Shown in pieces: positions 33,481 through 44,497 of a DNA stretch of 64,000 nucleotides. Below the pieces are notes generated by a model, which saw nothing but the letters and a program-made list of their open reading frames with translations, was not told the origin of the DNA and did no database searches. The stretch's first letter is position 1; each line of letters begins with the position of its first letter. The translations under genes and the position numbers were made by a program. Origin of the DNA: Trema orientale (lineage: Eukaryota > Streptophyta > Magnoliopsida > Rosales > Cannabaceae); NCBI GenBank assembly GCA_002914845.1, contig JXTC01000119.1:712418-776417 (forward strand), in the 5' to 3' direction.

Positions 33481-33850
33481 TAATGGGAAACAAACATAAA
33501 TAGTAAAAAACAAAGTGTTTACGTGGTTTGGCCGAAGAGTAGCCTACCAACACAGGTACTTTTCACTATTTGAGAGTATAACTTAATCGAGTTCAATAGC
33601 CAAGATTGTGTGTTCTTCTTGTGCCTCTAATATGATTGGTGGTGAGTTTTCTGATTTTGAAGGATTCCGATGTTTCTCTTGATAAGTTCCTGAGGAGTGA
33701 GGAATGATGTCTAGAGTGTCAACAATACGCGAGCACGAGAAGCTCGTGTGCAAGCAACATGTCCCTAGTATTAGGTCAAAGGGTAACGACCCCTTTCTTG
33801 TCGGGAAACTTCATGGTAGTCTAGGCTTGTAGGTCGCAGAAAAACAATAC
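33480..33850. other. Possible dispersed repeat
   Basis: GTGTTTACGTGGTTTGGCCGA followed by AGCCTACCAACAC resembles a phrase common in dispersed plant retroelements, but no termini or coding parts are seen. Confidence 0.3.
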
Positions 33851-33871
33851 AACTGTAATGTACATGTAGAC

Positions 33872-33894
33872 ATTTTTTTTTTTTTTGGACGAAA
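33872..33894 (-). mobile_element. 23-bp poly-T insertion with 15-bp TSD
   Basis: AATGTACATGTAGAC occurs at 33857-33871 and 33895-33909, flanking a T run plus GGACGAAAA. Fits a reversed poly-A retroposition. Confidence 0.75.
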
Positions 33895-34069
33895 AATGTA
33901 CATGTAGACTTGAAACAAACAAATTATCACATAAGTACTTCAGTTGTATTTGTTTAGTTTAGCCACTACTGGTTTTGTTCCAAACAAACAGCTTGAGGTT
34001 ACTCTGAGTGCGTTAACGCATCAGGGAGAATGTTAGACTCCAATAATCAAATCAATATTATTTTATCAA

Positions 34070-34240
34070 GAGGAGTGTTAAATGCGCTCTCTTTCTCACT
34101 ATTTTACACCCTTTAGTATTACTGTTTGATGCGTGTCTTCTACTATTTAGTTTAATATTTTAATAATACAACAAATCATAATAGAATTCATGTGTCAAGA
34201 AAATGCAGTTAGCATTTCTCTTCTATTAATAATACTCCAT
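34070..34240. mobile_element. Foldback MITE-like element, related to that at 49634
   Basis: AGGAGTGTTAAATGC at the left and reversed GGAGTATTATTAATAG or AAATGCTAACTGCATT at the right, with internal TTGATGCGTGTCTTC pairing with GAATTCATGTGTCAAG. The centre (TACTATTTAGTTTAATAT, AATCATAATAGAA) resembles the 49634-49775 element. Ends uncertain. Confidence 0.45.
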
Positions 34241-34562
34241 TAAGAGAGAAGAGAGTGATTTGGACATTGTATAGTGGATGAACGCCATCTATCCTTGAAA
34301 GATTATGGATCGTTGAGTGGTGTCAAACCAATCCCGCTATTAGCCAGTGAGAATTTTTGAAATTTGAACCCTATTATCGATGGTACAGAGCTATAATGTG
34401 TTAGATCAAGTTGTCTTGAGGTAGAATTTTCAAACATAGGATTCTCATTTCCTTTTGCTTAGCCTATTTGTTATTTATTCGCCATGACAGAATTTGAAAC
34501 ATTAGTTGAAACTTGGAAGATATATTGCTTCGCTATATCGACTGAGGTTCGGAGATGTATTA

Positions 34563-34721
34563 GGGTACGTTTGGTACATGATTTGAATCCTATTCTTTAA
34601 ATCCAGAAACAATTTTTATATAGAAAGTTGAAAGAATAAATGTTTTATCCTTCCAACTTTCTGCAAAAAAGCTATTTCTGAATTTGAAGAATATGATTCA
34701 AATCCTATACCAAACGCACCT
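34563..34721. mobile_element. Tourist-like (PIF/Harbinger) MITE, TTA target duplication
   Basis: 159-bp hairpin. Ends GGGTACGTTTGG and reversed AGGTGCGTTTGG; arms continue through GATTTGAATCCTATTCTT with a short central loop. TTA at 34560-34562 and 34722-34724 is the Harbinger-type target duplication. Confidence 0.85.
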
Positions 34722-35039
34722 TTAGCTTTTTGCGGATCGTTTGAATTTTTGAGTCAAAGCGCTTGGGTTACCTGGGGCAATAGTTGCCATTGTTTTCTTT
34801 CTTTATTATTTTTTTATTTTTTGGAAAGTTGTGTTAGTGGAGATGTTGGCATTGTTTTTTTTTTATGTTTACTTTTAAAGTTGTGTTATTAGAGATGAGA
34901 ATAAAAATTATTTTTTGTTGATTTTAGAAAAAAAAAAAGGTGTTGGGTAAAATTTTTTCTACAATCAGTTTTTAGAAAAAATCAAAATTACATGAAAGGA
35001 AGAAAAAATTATATTCGAATAGAATGAAAATATTTAAAA

Positions 35040-35830
35040 AGAGAAAGTCAAAGAAGTCTTAGGACAGAGAAATTAAGTGAGAAAATGAGGGGGAGAGAAG
35101 TCATAAGAGAAAAGGTAATAAAAGAGAATAAGAAGAGAGAAAGTGATAATAGAGATTGAGTTGATATAAAGTGGAGTAATGTTATGGAGTAGATATATAG
35201 TTTGTTACTGGCTAATTATTAGTTACATTTCAGATGAGATCTATGTGGGACTCTGCTTATTAATTAGAATCGCTAAGTAACAGATTGACACGTCATTGTG
35301 ATTTTTTGGGCACCCATAGCATTGATCTATAAAGTGACGACAGAAAATTAGTCATAAGAGAGAATGAAGAGAGAAAACTAATAATGATGCATGAATAGAG
35401 AGAGAAGTGATAGTAATGTATAATTATGAGAGAGAATAAAGATAAAAAAAATCATGATATACAAAGTTGCAATAGAGAATGAGAAGAGACATTGTGATTA
35501 AAGAAAATGAAGGGATAGAGAGTAATAAGAAGGTACAAGAAGAGAGAATGTGATAAGAAAAAATGAGGAGGGAAAAAATAATAGGAGAAAATAAAGACAA
35601 ATAAAGACAGAAAAAGTGATGAGAGAGAATAAGGAGAGAGAAAATGATAGAAGAAAATGAAAAAAGAAAAAGTGATTAAAAAAAGATTATGGGAAAGAAA
35701 GTGATGAAATGGAATGATAAGAGTGAAAATAACATTAAAAAATGAGAGAGAAAGTAATTAGAGAGAATGTGGAGAGAGAAAATTATGAGAGTGAATGGGT
35801 AGGGTGAGAGTTATGAAGAGAATAAATTTT
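35040..35830 (+). repeat. Polypurine (GA-rich) degenerate minisatellite
   Basis: Nearly 800 bp with strong strand asymmetry, repeating units like AGAGAGAAAGTGATAA and GAGAGAATAAGGAGAG with a loose period of about 35 bp. No coding signal. A foldback interrupts it at about 35170-35333. Confidence 0.75.
35170..35333. mobile_element. Foldback MITE inside the polypurine tract
   Basis: GAGTAATGTTATGGAG at the left pairs with CCATAGCATTGATC at the right, with partly paired interior (CTGTTACTTAG region). The ends resemble those of the element at 29676-29809, so they may be one family. Confidence 0.55.
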
Positions 35831-35833
35831 AAG

Positions 35834-36358
35834 GAAATTCTAGTATTGAGAACTCAAAAAGTTCCTTAACAGCAGGAAACAAAATACAATATTTTTTTGT
35901 TACTATTAAATTAGGTCTATTGTAGGTATTGTGCATCTTACTTTATTTGATCTCGTCCATAGAATATTTCTTTTTCTTTTTTCGAAAGACTATTAAATAG
36001 AATTCCTAAATTTTGTTTTTAAGAAAGAAAATAAAAGACAAAGAATAAAGAGGAAAACACTGCCTCGGCTCTATCTTCGTCCTCCAACTATGTCCTCCTC
36101 CTACGATCTCCGACGAATGCCAAAGGAGTCCACGTATCTCTGTCTCCGATTGGTGACATCTTGGCTCTCTTTGCTCACCCCATTTCTGCTCTTTTTTCTC
36201 TCCTTTTTAAAAGTTTATAGATAAAACTCCATATAATGAATATGTTCTTATGTTCTTAGACAATTTCCTCAATTTCCTTGGATTAAAGTCAACAACCATG
36301 CTTTTTGATTTCTAATAACAAGTCAATGATACCTAATTAATTCCTTGTTCTTTATAAT
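35834..36358. other. Intergenic DNA
   Basis: No recognised gene. The 36057-36200 part is CT/C-rich and gene-like in composition but has no domain I recognise. Confidence 0.4.
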
Positions 36359-38162
36359 TGTAGGAATTTGGACCTAACACTTAGGAAAATTATACATGCA
36401 TGCAAATATGGAAAATACATGATTACATCATAAACGCAGCGGAAAAAATAGCGGATTTAGGTTTTAAAATTTTTATATGAAAAGAGTTTTCATAACCATA
36501 GAACATGCATATATTATTTACAGGATCATGTATAACATAAGTCAAATCTAGATACAAAAACCCTAGAGATGAGATTAGGGTTTACCTCTTGTAGCGTGCT
36601 CCTCCTTAATCTCCTTGTTGATGGTGTTCAAATCTCCAACTCTAGATCTTCTTGCCTATGCTCTTGCTCTTGATTGATGAGGCGAGTGGGCACCAAGTTG
36701 AATCCTTCATTGGAGAACGATCAAGAACACCTTCTTGATCTTTTGGAACACCAGGACGTGAGATGAGAGTGTGAGGTTATAGGAAATTTTTTCTCTCCGC
36801 TCTTAGCCTAGGGTGGCCGAATTCTCTCTCTCTCTCTTTGTGCCTTATGCGTGTAGCACTTCTAAAATTACTGTGCAGTTTTTTTTTCTCATATATCTTA
36901 TATACATGAGGCCCAAAACTGCTAACCCTAGTCCAACTAGGATTGGGCTTGTTCTCCAATTTGGGCTTTGGGTGTATTTTTATAAATATGTCTAACTTAT
37001 GAAACTTATTTATAAAAATATCAACTTCTGTGTAGAATTATTATTTTACACAGTTTCATGAAACTAATTTCACAAAAACTACCAACCAATTAATGAGCTT
37101 TATTGAGTTAGACAAGAGACCTTAATGGATCCAAATAATCTAAGCTCCAATAATATGATAAATATATAATAACTCTTATTATGATATTTATATAAATATT
37201 ATCAGTAAAGTGGACACTCTACTAAAGGCCTAATACTGCACTCTTAGATTAAATGTCATGCCTTTTATAGAGATTTAATTAACTAGCCTTGATCAAACGA
37301 TCCATCTAGCATATTCTATACCACATTTAGAATCTCTATATAATGCCGTAGTTGGATAGGTGAAATTACCTAATACCCCTCCAACACATATTTACCTTTA
37401 AGTTACCATCTTTCTATCAAAGAATAATGTTGTTGATAATTTTGTTCTCAATGGCTATTTAGACAAAATTATCAACTAATTCACAAAGTGAATACTAAGA
37501 TCTTAGATTTAGTTATTCCATGAATTTTGAAACAACCTAAAGTGGCATTAATGTATAGTGTCCTTAACTATTTGGTGTTTCCATCAATTCATAAGCCATA
37601 ACCTCCAATATACCAGAGTTCACCTTTAATTTCATAGAGGTTAGTCTTTTAACAAATTAAAAGGCTACAACCCATGAAAGCAAGTCAGTCAAATATCAAG
37701 GATTAAGATCTATATGCTAAGAGCTAGTTTGTGGTAATGTAAGAACTGAGTTACGGCACTCCAATTCTTTATATTACCTGGTCCACTTCAATACACATAA
37801 CTTATTTATGCTGTACTAGTGTTTTTATCGGAAGTCATATACTTCAATGATTTAAGATATATCATTCCCATTGAGATAGACAAACACTACAGCCTGTAGT
37901 AAATAAAGTATTCTATATTTATATACAGATTGTGAACTAGTTTATTTAGACTTAGATAAAGAAACAAGTCTCCCCATAATTAACACTTAATCATGTTTGT
38001 TTCTTTATACACAAGTAAAGTCATGGAATCTTTTTCAGATAAATAAACTATTCAACTAAGACAGTTTAATCTAGCAAATATCATAATTGCATATAAGAGA
38101 AAGTTATTTATACTCAAAGGGTATAATTGGAAATCTGCTTTTTAGTGCAAATATCCCAACAG
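36359..38162 (-). repeat. Lone LTR of Copia family A, minus orientation
   Basis: 1804 bp, reading TGTTGGGATATTTGC... on the minus strand from 38162 and ending ...TCCTACA at 36359; collinear with the family A LTRs over its full length, including the TATA-like promoter near 36890-36905. No internal sequence of family A adjoins it. The flanking 5-mers (ATAAT left, GATCC right) do not match, so it is not a simple solo LTR with its original target duplication. Confidence 0.92.
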
Positions 38163-39488
38163 ATCCTTTACATAAAAACAAGTGGGTAAGAATTCAATGG
38201 AAACATTATTCGTTGAACAAAATTGTGAAATCGAAATCAGATTCTTTTTCATGCTTGGAACACAGAGAATATTATTAAGTTGAAACAATTTAGATGTAAT
38301 GGATAGGGTGGTGGATCTTGTATGCGTTATTTGCAAACCTTTGCCATCACCAATAATGATGTCATCGGGGCCAGCATAGTCAGAATGTAGTGATAGATTA
38401 TGAAGATCATTAGAGATATGGTGAGAGGCACCAAAATCCAAGAGCCAATCTGGAAAGGGAGTGGTTGGTTGAGCAGCCATATGTACTTGTGCCAAAAAAG
38501 GGCCGTGGTCAGAAGTGGGTGGGGCACCAGTATTTTGATTTGCTACATAACGAAATGATAAGCTACATTTTGCTGAATGGCCTTGAATGCCACACAGCTG
38601 ACAGAACCCCTTATATGGTCGAGGGGTTGGATTCTGATTATTTGTGGCAGTGGATTGTTGAGGTTGAGTGGGTGTTCGGTATTGAGAACGAGTTTGTTGG
38701 TTGAACAATCGATTCGACGGTGATTGCTTGGTGGTAATATTGGCAGAAGCAGACAGCAAGACATTCCGAGAAGAATTCTTGGCAGCGTCAGAATTCATTT
38801 GAGCTTCAAGAGAAAGAAGCTTCTCATAAAGTTCCTCAAATGAGACAGCAGTTTCACGGGCACGTAATGCTGAGTGGAGATCATTATACGTCTCAGGAAG
38901 ACCACGAAATATCTGAATAATGAGTTCTTCGGGGTTTATGGTGATATTCATTAGAGAATGAGCATCAATACAGATTTTGACAGATTGCATGTACTCCGTT
39001 ATGGACTGAGTACCTTTGGAAAGGTTGTCAAGTTGAGTATGATAATGGATTGTGCGACCTCGAGATGGTTTCGCATAGGTGTTGTGAAGAGCGGACCAAG
39101 CCTCGTAGGAGGTTTTGGCTGCGGCAATGAATGAGACAATTATTAGACTGAGTGACGAAACAATAGTTTTAAGGAGAAGATAGTCTTGACGAATCCAATG
39201 AGTGTAAGCTGGGTTTCGGGTTACAGTATCATTGTTCGAAGTAAGAGTAGCAAGCGGACGTGGTACGGTACCATTCACATATCGTAATAGATCATAGCCG
39301 ACGAGAAAAGTGTAGAATTGAAGTCTCCATGCAGGAAAGTTGTGTTGGGTGAGTTTAATAGGGGTTTGGGAGGTGGCGTTGGTAGATATAAGATTTTGGA
39401 TAGTGTTTGCAGGTACAATGGTAGTAGTGTTACTAAGAGAGGTTATTGAGAGTGAATTATCAGCTGTTTATGGGGTGAAGGAGGCCAT
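38163..39488 (-). pseudogene. RE1-like Copia gag and protease part (fossil)
   Basis: The minus-strand stretch shows the UBN2-type gag (AWSALHNTYAKPSRGR, GLPETYNDLHSALRARE), a zinc knuckle CQLCGIQGHSAKC, a Q/T/P-rich linker, and protease around DWLLDFGASHHISND. It runs into the adjoining LTR just after FYVKDL. The likely gag start is near 39488, about 25 bp after the primer site. Confidence 0.85.
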
Positions 39489-39749
39489 AAGGATCGAGCT
39501 ATTAGCTATGGAGTCTCTGATACCATATAAATAATAGTATAGAGATGTTTTAGGAGTGAGTAAAATGGCGTGTCCTTTCGTTGAAAAGAGCTTAGTATAT
39601 ATACAAGCACAATCCAATTGAATGGCTATCACTTTTCTAGTCTAAGGGCCTATAAAAAGTAATATATACACATTGATTACAAAGCAAATCAATAATAAAG
39701 ATGACTAATTACAAAATCAAGTCAATAAAGGTGATTAGCTAGTTGTACA
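38163..39749 (-). mobile_element. Second Copia fossil (RE1-like): 5' LTR, gag and protease parts
   Basis: Minus strand. A short LTR of about 220 bp (about 39528-39749, beginning TGTACAACTAGC) is followed by a primer site (TGGTATCAGAGA at 39514-39525) and a gag-protease region. The element is truncated where it meets the family A LTR at 38162, and integrase, reverse transcriptase and RNase H are not in the window. It is broken, with few breaks in the part present. Its gag and LTR are unlike those of the other two Copia elements. Confidence 0.88.
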
Positions 39750-39837
39750 CGTTTTTTTTTTTTAATTATAGGAATATAATCAAGGAGGATTTTGAGGTGA
39801 TGGAGATTGTATATCTTTATCAGAAACCACCTATCAA

Positions 39838-40150
39838 ATCAATTTTGGGGTACTAGAATTCCCGACGGGATTACATGACATTCGGGGAAGCTCTTACATT
39901 TGATATAAACTACAAAACCAACCAATATAATAAACCCTTATAGGCTTTGTAGGACTTAATCACCACTTCGAAGTTTATGTTTGAGGATTGGCCCTACTAC
40001 CAAACGAGATAATAATATATTTTACTGATTGATGATAGTATTTCTAGACTATATGAGACAAAATAAACTTTTAGTGATTTTAACTGATGATGTCCCAGCC
40101 ATGAAAGTTTCTTTAATACAATGTTTTCCTGATAGTGTTAGGAAAATATA
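39838..40150 (+). pseudogene. FAR1/FHY3-like MULE transposase remnant
   Basis: FAR1-related proteins are domesticated or active Mutator-like transposases. In shifting plus-strand frames I read TFGEALTFDINYKTNQYNKP, then FVGLNHHFEVYV and GLALLPNE, then LVILTDDVPAMKVSLIQCFP. These follow the order of the MULE DDE core (TFDTTYRTN..., VGVNHHG, CALLSDE, ITDQDRAMKNAI..VFP). Multiple stops and at least two frame changes; no flanking TIR seen. It could also be a broken host FRS gene. Confidence 0.65.
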
Positions 40151-40715
40151 TTCCTAATAATAGTGGGCCACATATTATAATAATTCTATTGAGTCATATT
40201 ATTAAGTGAACCCAGTTAAGTAATTCTATTGTGAAGGAGTTTGAGAATTAAAACTAAAACAAAATAAGAAAATAAACTATGAAAAAAAATAGGTCAAGAT
40301 TCATTTACCACCATTAAACAATTAATTAATACCTGACTTTAATAAGTATAAATATAAATTACCAAGTGTAAATAGTCCACAAACGTGCAACTATCCCATC
40401 TTTATTTAAATTGTATATTAATTAGACGAACGTCATAGCTAGCTTTTTTCTAGAAAGGTTTTTTTATATTAACATCCAAAGGTTGTTCCAATCGGAAAAA
40501 GAGCTATAATATAAACAAAGATTCTAATCCAAAGGTTATTCTATATGATAAAAAGTTTTGTATATTGACATCGGAAAAGGAGTTATAATATATCTAGCAG
40601 CGGGTGAAAACTAGAACAACAAACATCCAAAGGTTCCATAGAAAATAAAAAGTAAAAGAATAAACAAAAACAAAAATAGAAACAAAAATCCAAAGGGTCT
40701 TTGGCCTATTTATCA
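40151..40715. other. AT-rich intergenic DNA
   Basis: No gene or bounded repeat recognised between the MULE remnant and the Copia LTR. TCCAAAGGTT recurs several times between 40470 and 40700. Confidence 0.45.
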
Positions 40716-42418
40716 TGTAGGTAATGGTGTGTATATCAATCACCGATTTGATTCCACTATCAGGGAAAATATTGCTGGTGTTTTCTGGAATAAATTTCTC
40801 GAAAATATTTTTATAAAATCGTTTTCAAGAACACCATAGTTTTATAAAATCAAGAGGCATAGCGGAATTGGTCGTTTAAAATTTTTTCTTTTACAAAACG
40901 TTTCGGATCGTGATCTAACATAAATTAACTCTTGACCTAGACAAGAACAAAACCCGGATTCGCTTCACAATCTTTTCGTCTTCTTGTCTATTCTTGAAAG
41001 CCATTTGATTGATCTGGTGGGTGGTCACCTTCTTGATTCCGAACAAAGAGATCCACAGAAGAACAAGAAGACAATCTCCTCGAACCGATTTCTCCGGGAT
41101 GGCCGAAAAACACCAAGGAAGGTGAACCCTAGTGCTGGCCGATTTATGCTCTCCTTTTTCCCTCTGTTATGTGTGTGACACTCTCTTCTCAAGGGTATGT
41201 TTCACGTGTAGTTCATATTCTGTGTAGTTAGAGAACTTTTCTCTTAACTGTAGAGAGATTAGTAAACCCTAACGGGCATATTGGGCTTGTTGGGCTCAAC
41301 TGATCATCAAATAACTATTGGGCTTTAATTTGAGCTAGACATGAGACCAGATAGATCCATAAAGCCCAAGCTCCAATGGACCATATACCCACTATTATAA
41401 TTAATTCTTAATTATGATTGGGCCTTGTCCATTAATATTGGGGCACACCACTATAGGTCCAATATTGATCTCTTGGACTAAATGTCATTTATTTTTCTGT
41501 GAAGCTTATTAATAATTAAATAGCTTGATCCATTAAGCATATACTATACCTGCAGACATGCCCGCAATGCAATGCTGTACTAGTAGGGTGAAATTACCGT
41601 ATTACCCATCTAGTACATATTTATCTTTGAGTTGCTATTTTTCATCTAATGGATAATAGTTGACTACGGTGTTTGTATCTGCTCATACTGACACAATCAA
41701 ATTCACATAGTGAATACCGGGGCCCTGGTTTATATTATCCAAGTACTTAAAAAACTCAAAGTGACATTATATGTATAGTGTCTATTATGATAAAAGTTCT
41801 ACACATTTCATATATCTTATCTTCCAAGATACCGGACCATAAATCGGAACTAGTCCTTTAGTAACTCAAAAAGACAAAACACATGAAAGTAAGTTTGTTA
41901 ATCACTAGGATTAAGGTCTTTTACAATAGCGCTAGATTAGTGAAAATAGAAATTTGAGTTATAGCACTTAACCTCAAATTCTGATTCACTAGGTCCTGTT
42001 CGATGCTGTTATAACTTTCTTATAACACACTAGTGTTTCTATCCGAAGACTCACTTCGATAATTGGAGACTTCATTATTTAAATAGACAACACTACATTC
42101 TATGGCATAGTAAAGCATTCCATCTTCAATATGCAGAATGCGAACAATTTAATTTAGACATAATGAAATAAAGAATATAATACCTCCCACATATGAACTC
42201 ATCATACGAATAATTCTTTATTACTCATTTTATGTCTTGGAATCTTTAAGATGTTTGCATAAAATAAACATACACATCATATGTATATCAATGGGACATA
42301 AATGAAATAGAAATTCATAACATGGAATTTATTAATAACAAATATATACGAAATAATCTGATAAGTATTGTTTATAATGTCTAAATAATAAACTGCTTTA
42401 TAGAACATTATTCCAACA
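40716..42418 (-). repeat. 3' LTR of Copia family B
   Basis: About 1703 bp; starts TGTTGGAATAATG on the minus strand at 42418, directly after the polypurine tract GGCCAAGTGAGAGAT. The other end is placed at TGTAGGTAATGG (40716) by the TG...CA rule and is less certain. It differs from the family A LTR apart from the first few bases. Confidence 0.8.
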
Positions 42419-42734
42419 ATCTCTCACTTGGCCTTTAAAGCAGATGTGACATATCATATAATCCCATTCCTTCTACGTGGTCCTCATATACTTTGGTAGC
42501 CAAAGAATTGGTAAAAGGATCAGTAAGGTTCTCTGCAAATGCTATCTTACTCACTATTACGTCTCCTCTTTGAATAATTTCTTTGAGTACATGATATTTC
42601 TTCTCTATGTGTTTTTCCCTTTTGTGGCTTCAGGGTTATCTAAAATTAGCAACTGCTCTACTGTTATCACAGTAAAGTGTCATAGGTTGCCGTGCTCCAG
42701 GTACTACCTTGAGATCCATAAGGAAATTACGAAG

Positions 42735-43220
42735 TCAGATTGCCTCTTTAGCTGCTTCAGAAGCTGCCACATATTCGGCCTCCATGGTTGAATCCTCAAC
42801 ACAAGATTGCTTGATACTCCTCCATATAATGGCTCCACCACCAAGGGTAAAGACTAAACCAGAGGTTGATCTTCTAGAGTCTTTATCAGATTGAAAATCT
42901 GAATCAGTATATCCAACAGGTGTTAGATCTTCTCCAGAATATACAAGCATATGATTTCTAGTTCTCCGAAGATACTTTAGAATATGCTTGACTATACCCC
43001 AATGTTCAGGTTCTGGATTGGATTGGTAACGACTTACAATCCCAACAGCATAACAAATATCTGATCTTGTGCAAAGCATGAGATACATGAGACTTCTCAC
43101 TGCCGAAGCATAATGAATATTTCTCATCTGTTCTTTCTCTTCTTCTATCTTAGGAGAATTCTCATTAGACAGAGTAATTCCTTTGCAAAAGAGTGTTAAA
43201 CCTTTCTTGGAATTCTGCAT
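42735..43220 (-). pseudogene. Copia family B RNase H part (fossil)
   Basis: Shows RSLMYLMLCTRSDICYAVG, YTDSDFQSDKDSRRSTSG and TMEAEYVAASEAAKEAI, the classic Ty1-copia RNase H segment (ADWAG/TDSD..SRRSTSG..EAEY pattern). Confidence 0.9.
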
Positions 43221-43356
43221 TGTAACCTAACCAGTATTTTGTCTATATATGAAGCTTGTGATAAAGCTATGCGCTGTTCTTTCTGTCTCATAGAATCTGT
43301 ATTCCTAGAACATAGCAAGTTTCACCTAAGTCTTTTATATCAAATTGTTATGCTAA

Positions 43357-43677
43357 CTAGACTTTTACTGATGATAATGATCCAACATCATTCCCAATGA
43401 TTAGAATATCATCAACATACAGTACCAGAAAAATCACTTTGTTATCCTGAATTCTTTTATAGACACAAGGTTCATCTTCGTTTCGTTCAAAATCATAAGA
43501 CTTAATTGCTTCATCAAATCTTATGTTCCATGATCTAGATGCTAGCTTGAGTCTATAAATAGATCTCTTAAGTTCACAAACTTTTCTTTCTTGACCCTTT
43601 TCAATGAATCCCTCTGGTTGTATTATATAGATACGTTCATCAAGATTGCCATTCAGGAATGCGGTCTTGACGTCCAT
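43357..43677 (-). pseudogene. Copia family B reverse transcriptase part (fossil)
   Basis: Shows MDVKTAFLNGNLDERIY, CELKRSIYRLKLASRSW and FLVLYVDDILIIGND, including the YVDD catalytic box of RVT_2. Confidence 0.9.
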
Positions 43678-43693
43678 TTGCCATATCTCATAA

Positions 43694-44497
43694 TCAAGAG
43701 ATGCTTCTTGATACAGCGATGGATAAGAGTATGTGAATAGACTTGATTATAGCTATAGGAGAGAAGGTTTCTTTATAATCGATACCTTCCTTCTGTGTAT
43801 AACCCTTTGCAACTGACCTTGCCTTGAAAGTCTCCACTTTCTCGCCTATTCCTCTCTTTCTCTTATAGACCCATTTACACCCGATGGGTTTTATTCCTTC
43901 AGGTGGATCTACAAATTCCCAGACTTTATTAGAGTACATGGACTTTATTTCGGATTCTATTGCCTTTTGCCAGAGATCTTCATCAACATCATCCATTGCC
44001 TCATTGTAGGTGTAAGGATCAGATTCTTGGTCACAAGACTCTCCTATTCCTAAGTATCTTTCAAGTTGTCTCACAACTCTCCCCCTACGACGAGGATCCG
44101 ATGTTTGTTGAGTTTCAAGTGATTTATCTTTTCTAAGTGCTTTCTCTATCTTATCTTTTACAAATGGGCTGACAACATCATCAGTTAATTCTTCTAGAAC
44201 TAACTTACTTTTGGGCTTGAAATCTTTCATATAGTTTTCTTCTAAGAAAGTAGTGCTTGTACTCACAAACACTTTCTTTTCTTTAGTACTATAGAAATAA
44301 TACCCTCTTGTTCCTTTTGGGTAACCTACAAATAGACACAGTTCAGAATGTGATTCCAACTTAGTCGTTTTCCCTTTGAGTACGTATGCTGGACAACCCC
44401 AAATATGGATATGACACAAACTAGGTTTATGCCCTTTCCATAGTTCAAATGGAGTTTTAGGTACTGACTTAGAAGGAACTCTATTCAGCAGGTACAT
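43694..44497 (-). pseudogene. Copia family B integrase end and reverse transcriptase start (fossil)
   Basis: Shows LNRVPSKSVPKTPFELWKGH, HIWGCPAYV and FVGYPKGTRGYYFYS (integrase C-terminal part), then KWVYKRKRGIGEKVETFKAR and KGYTQKEGIDYKETFSPIA (start of RVT_2). Confidence 0.9.
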
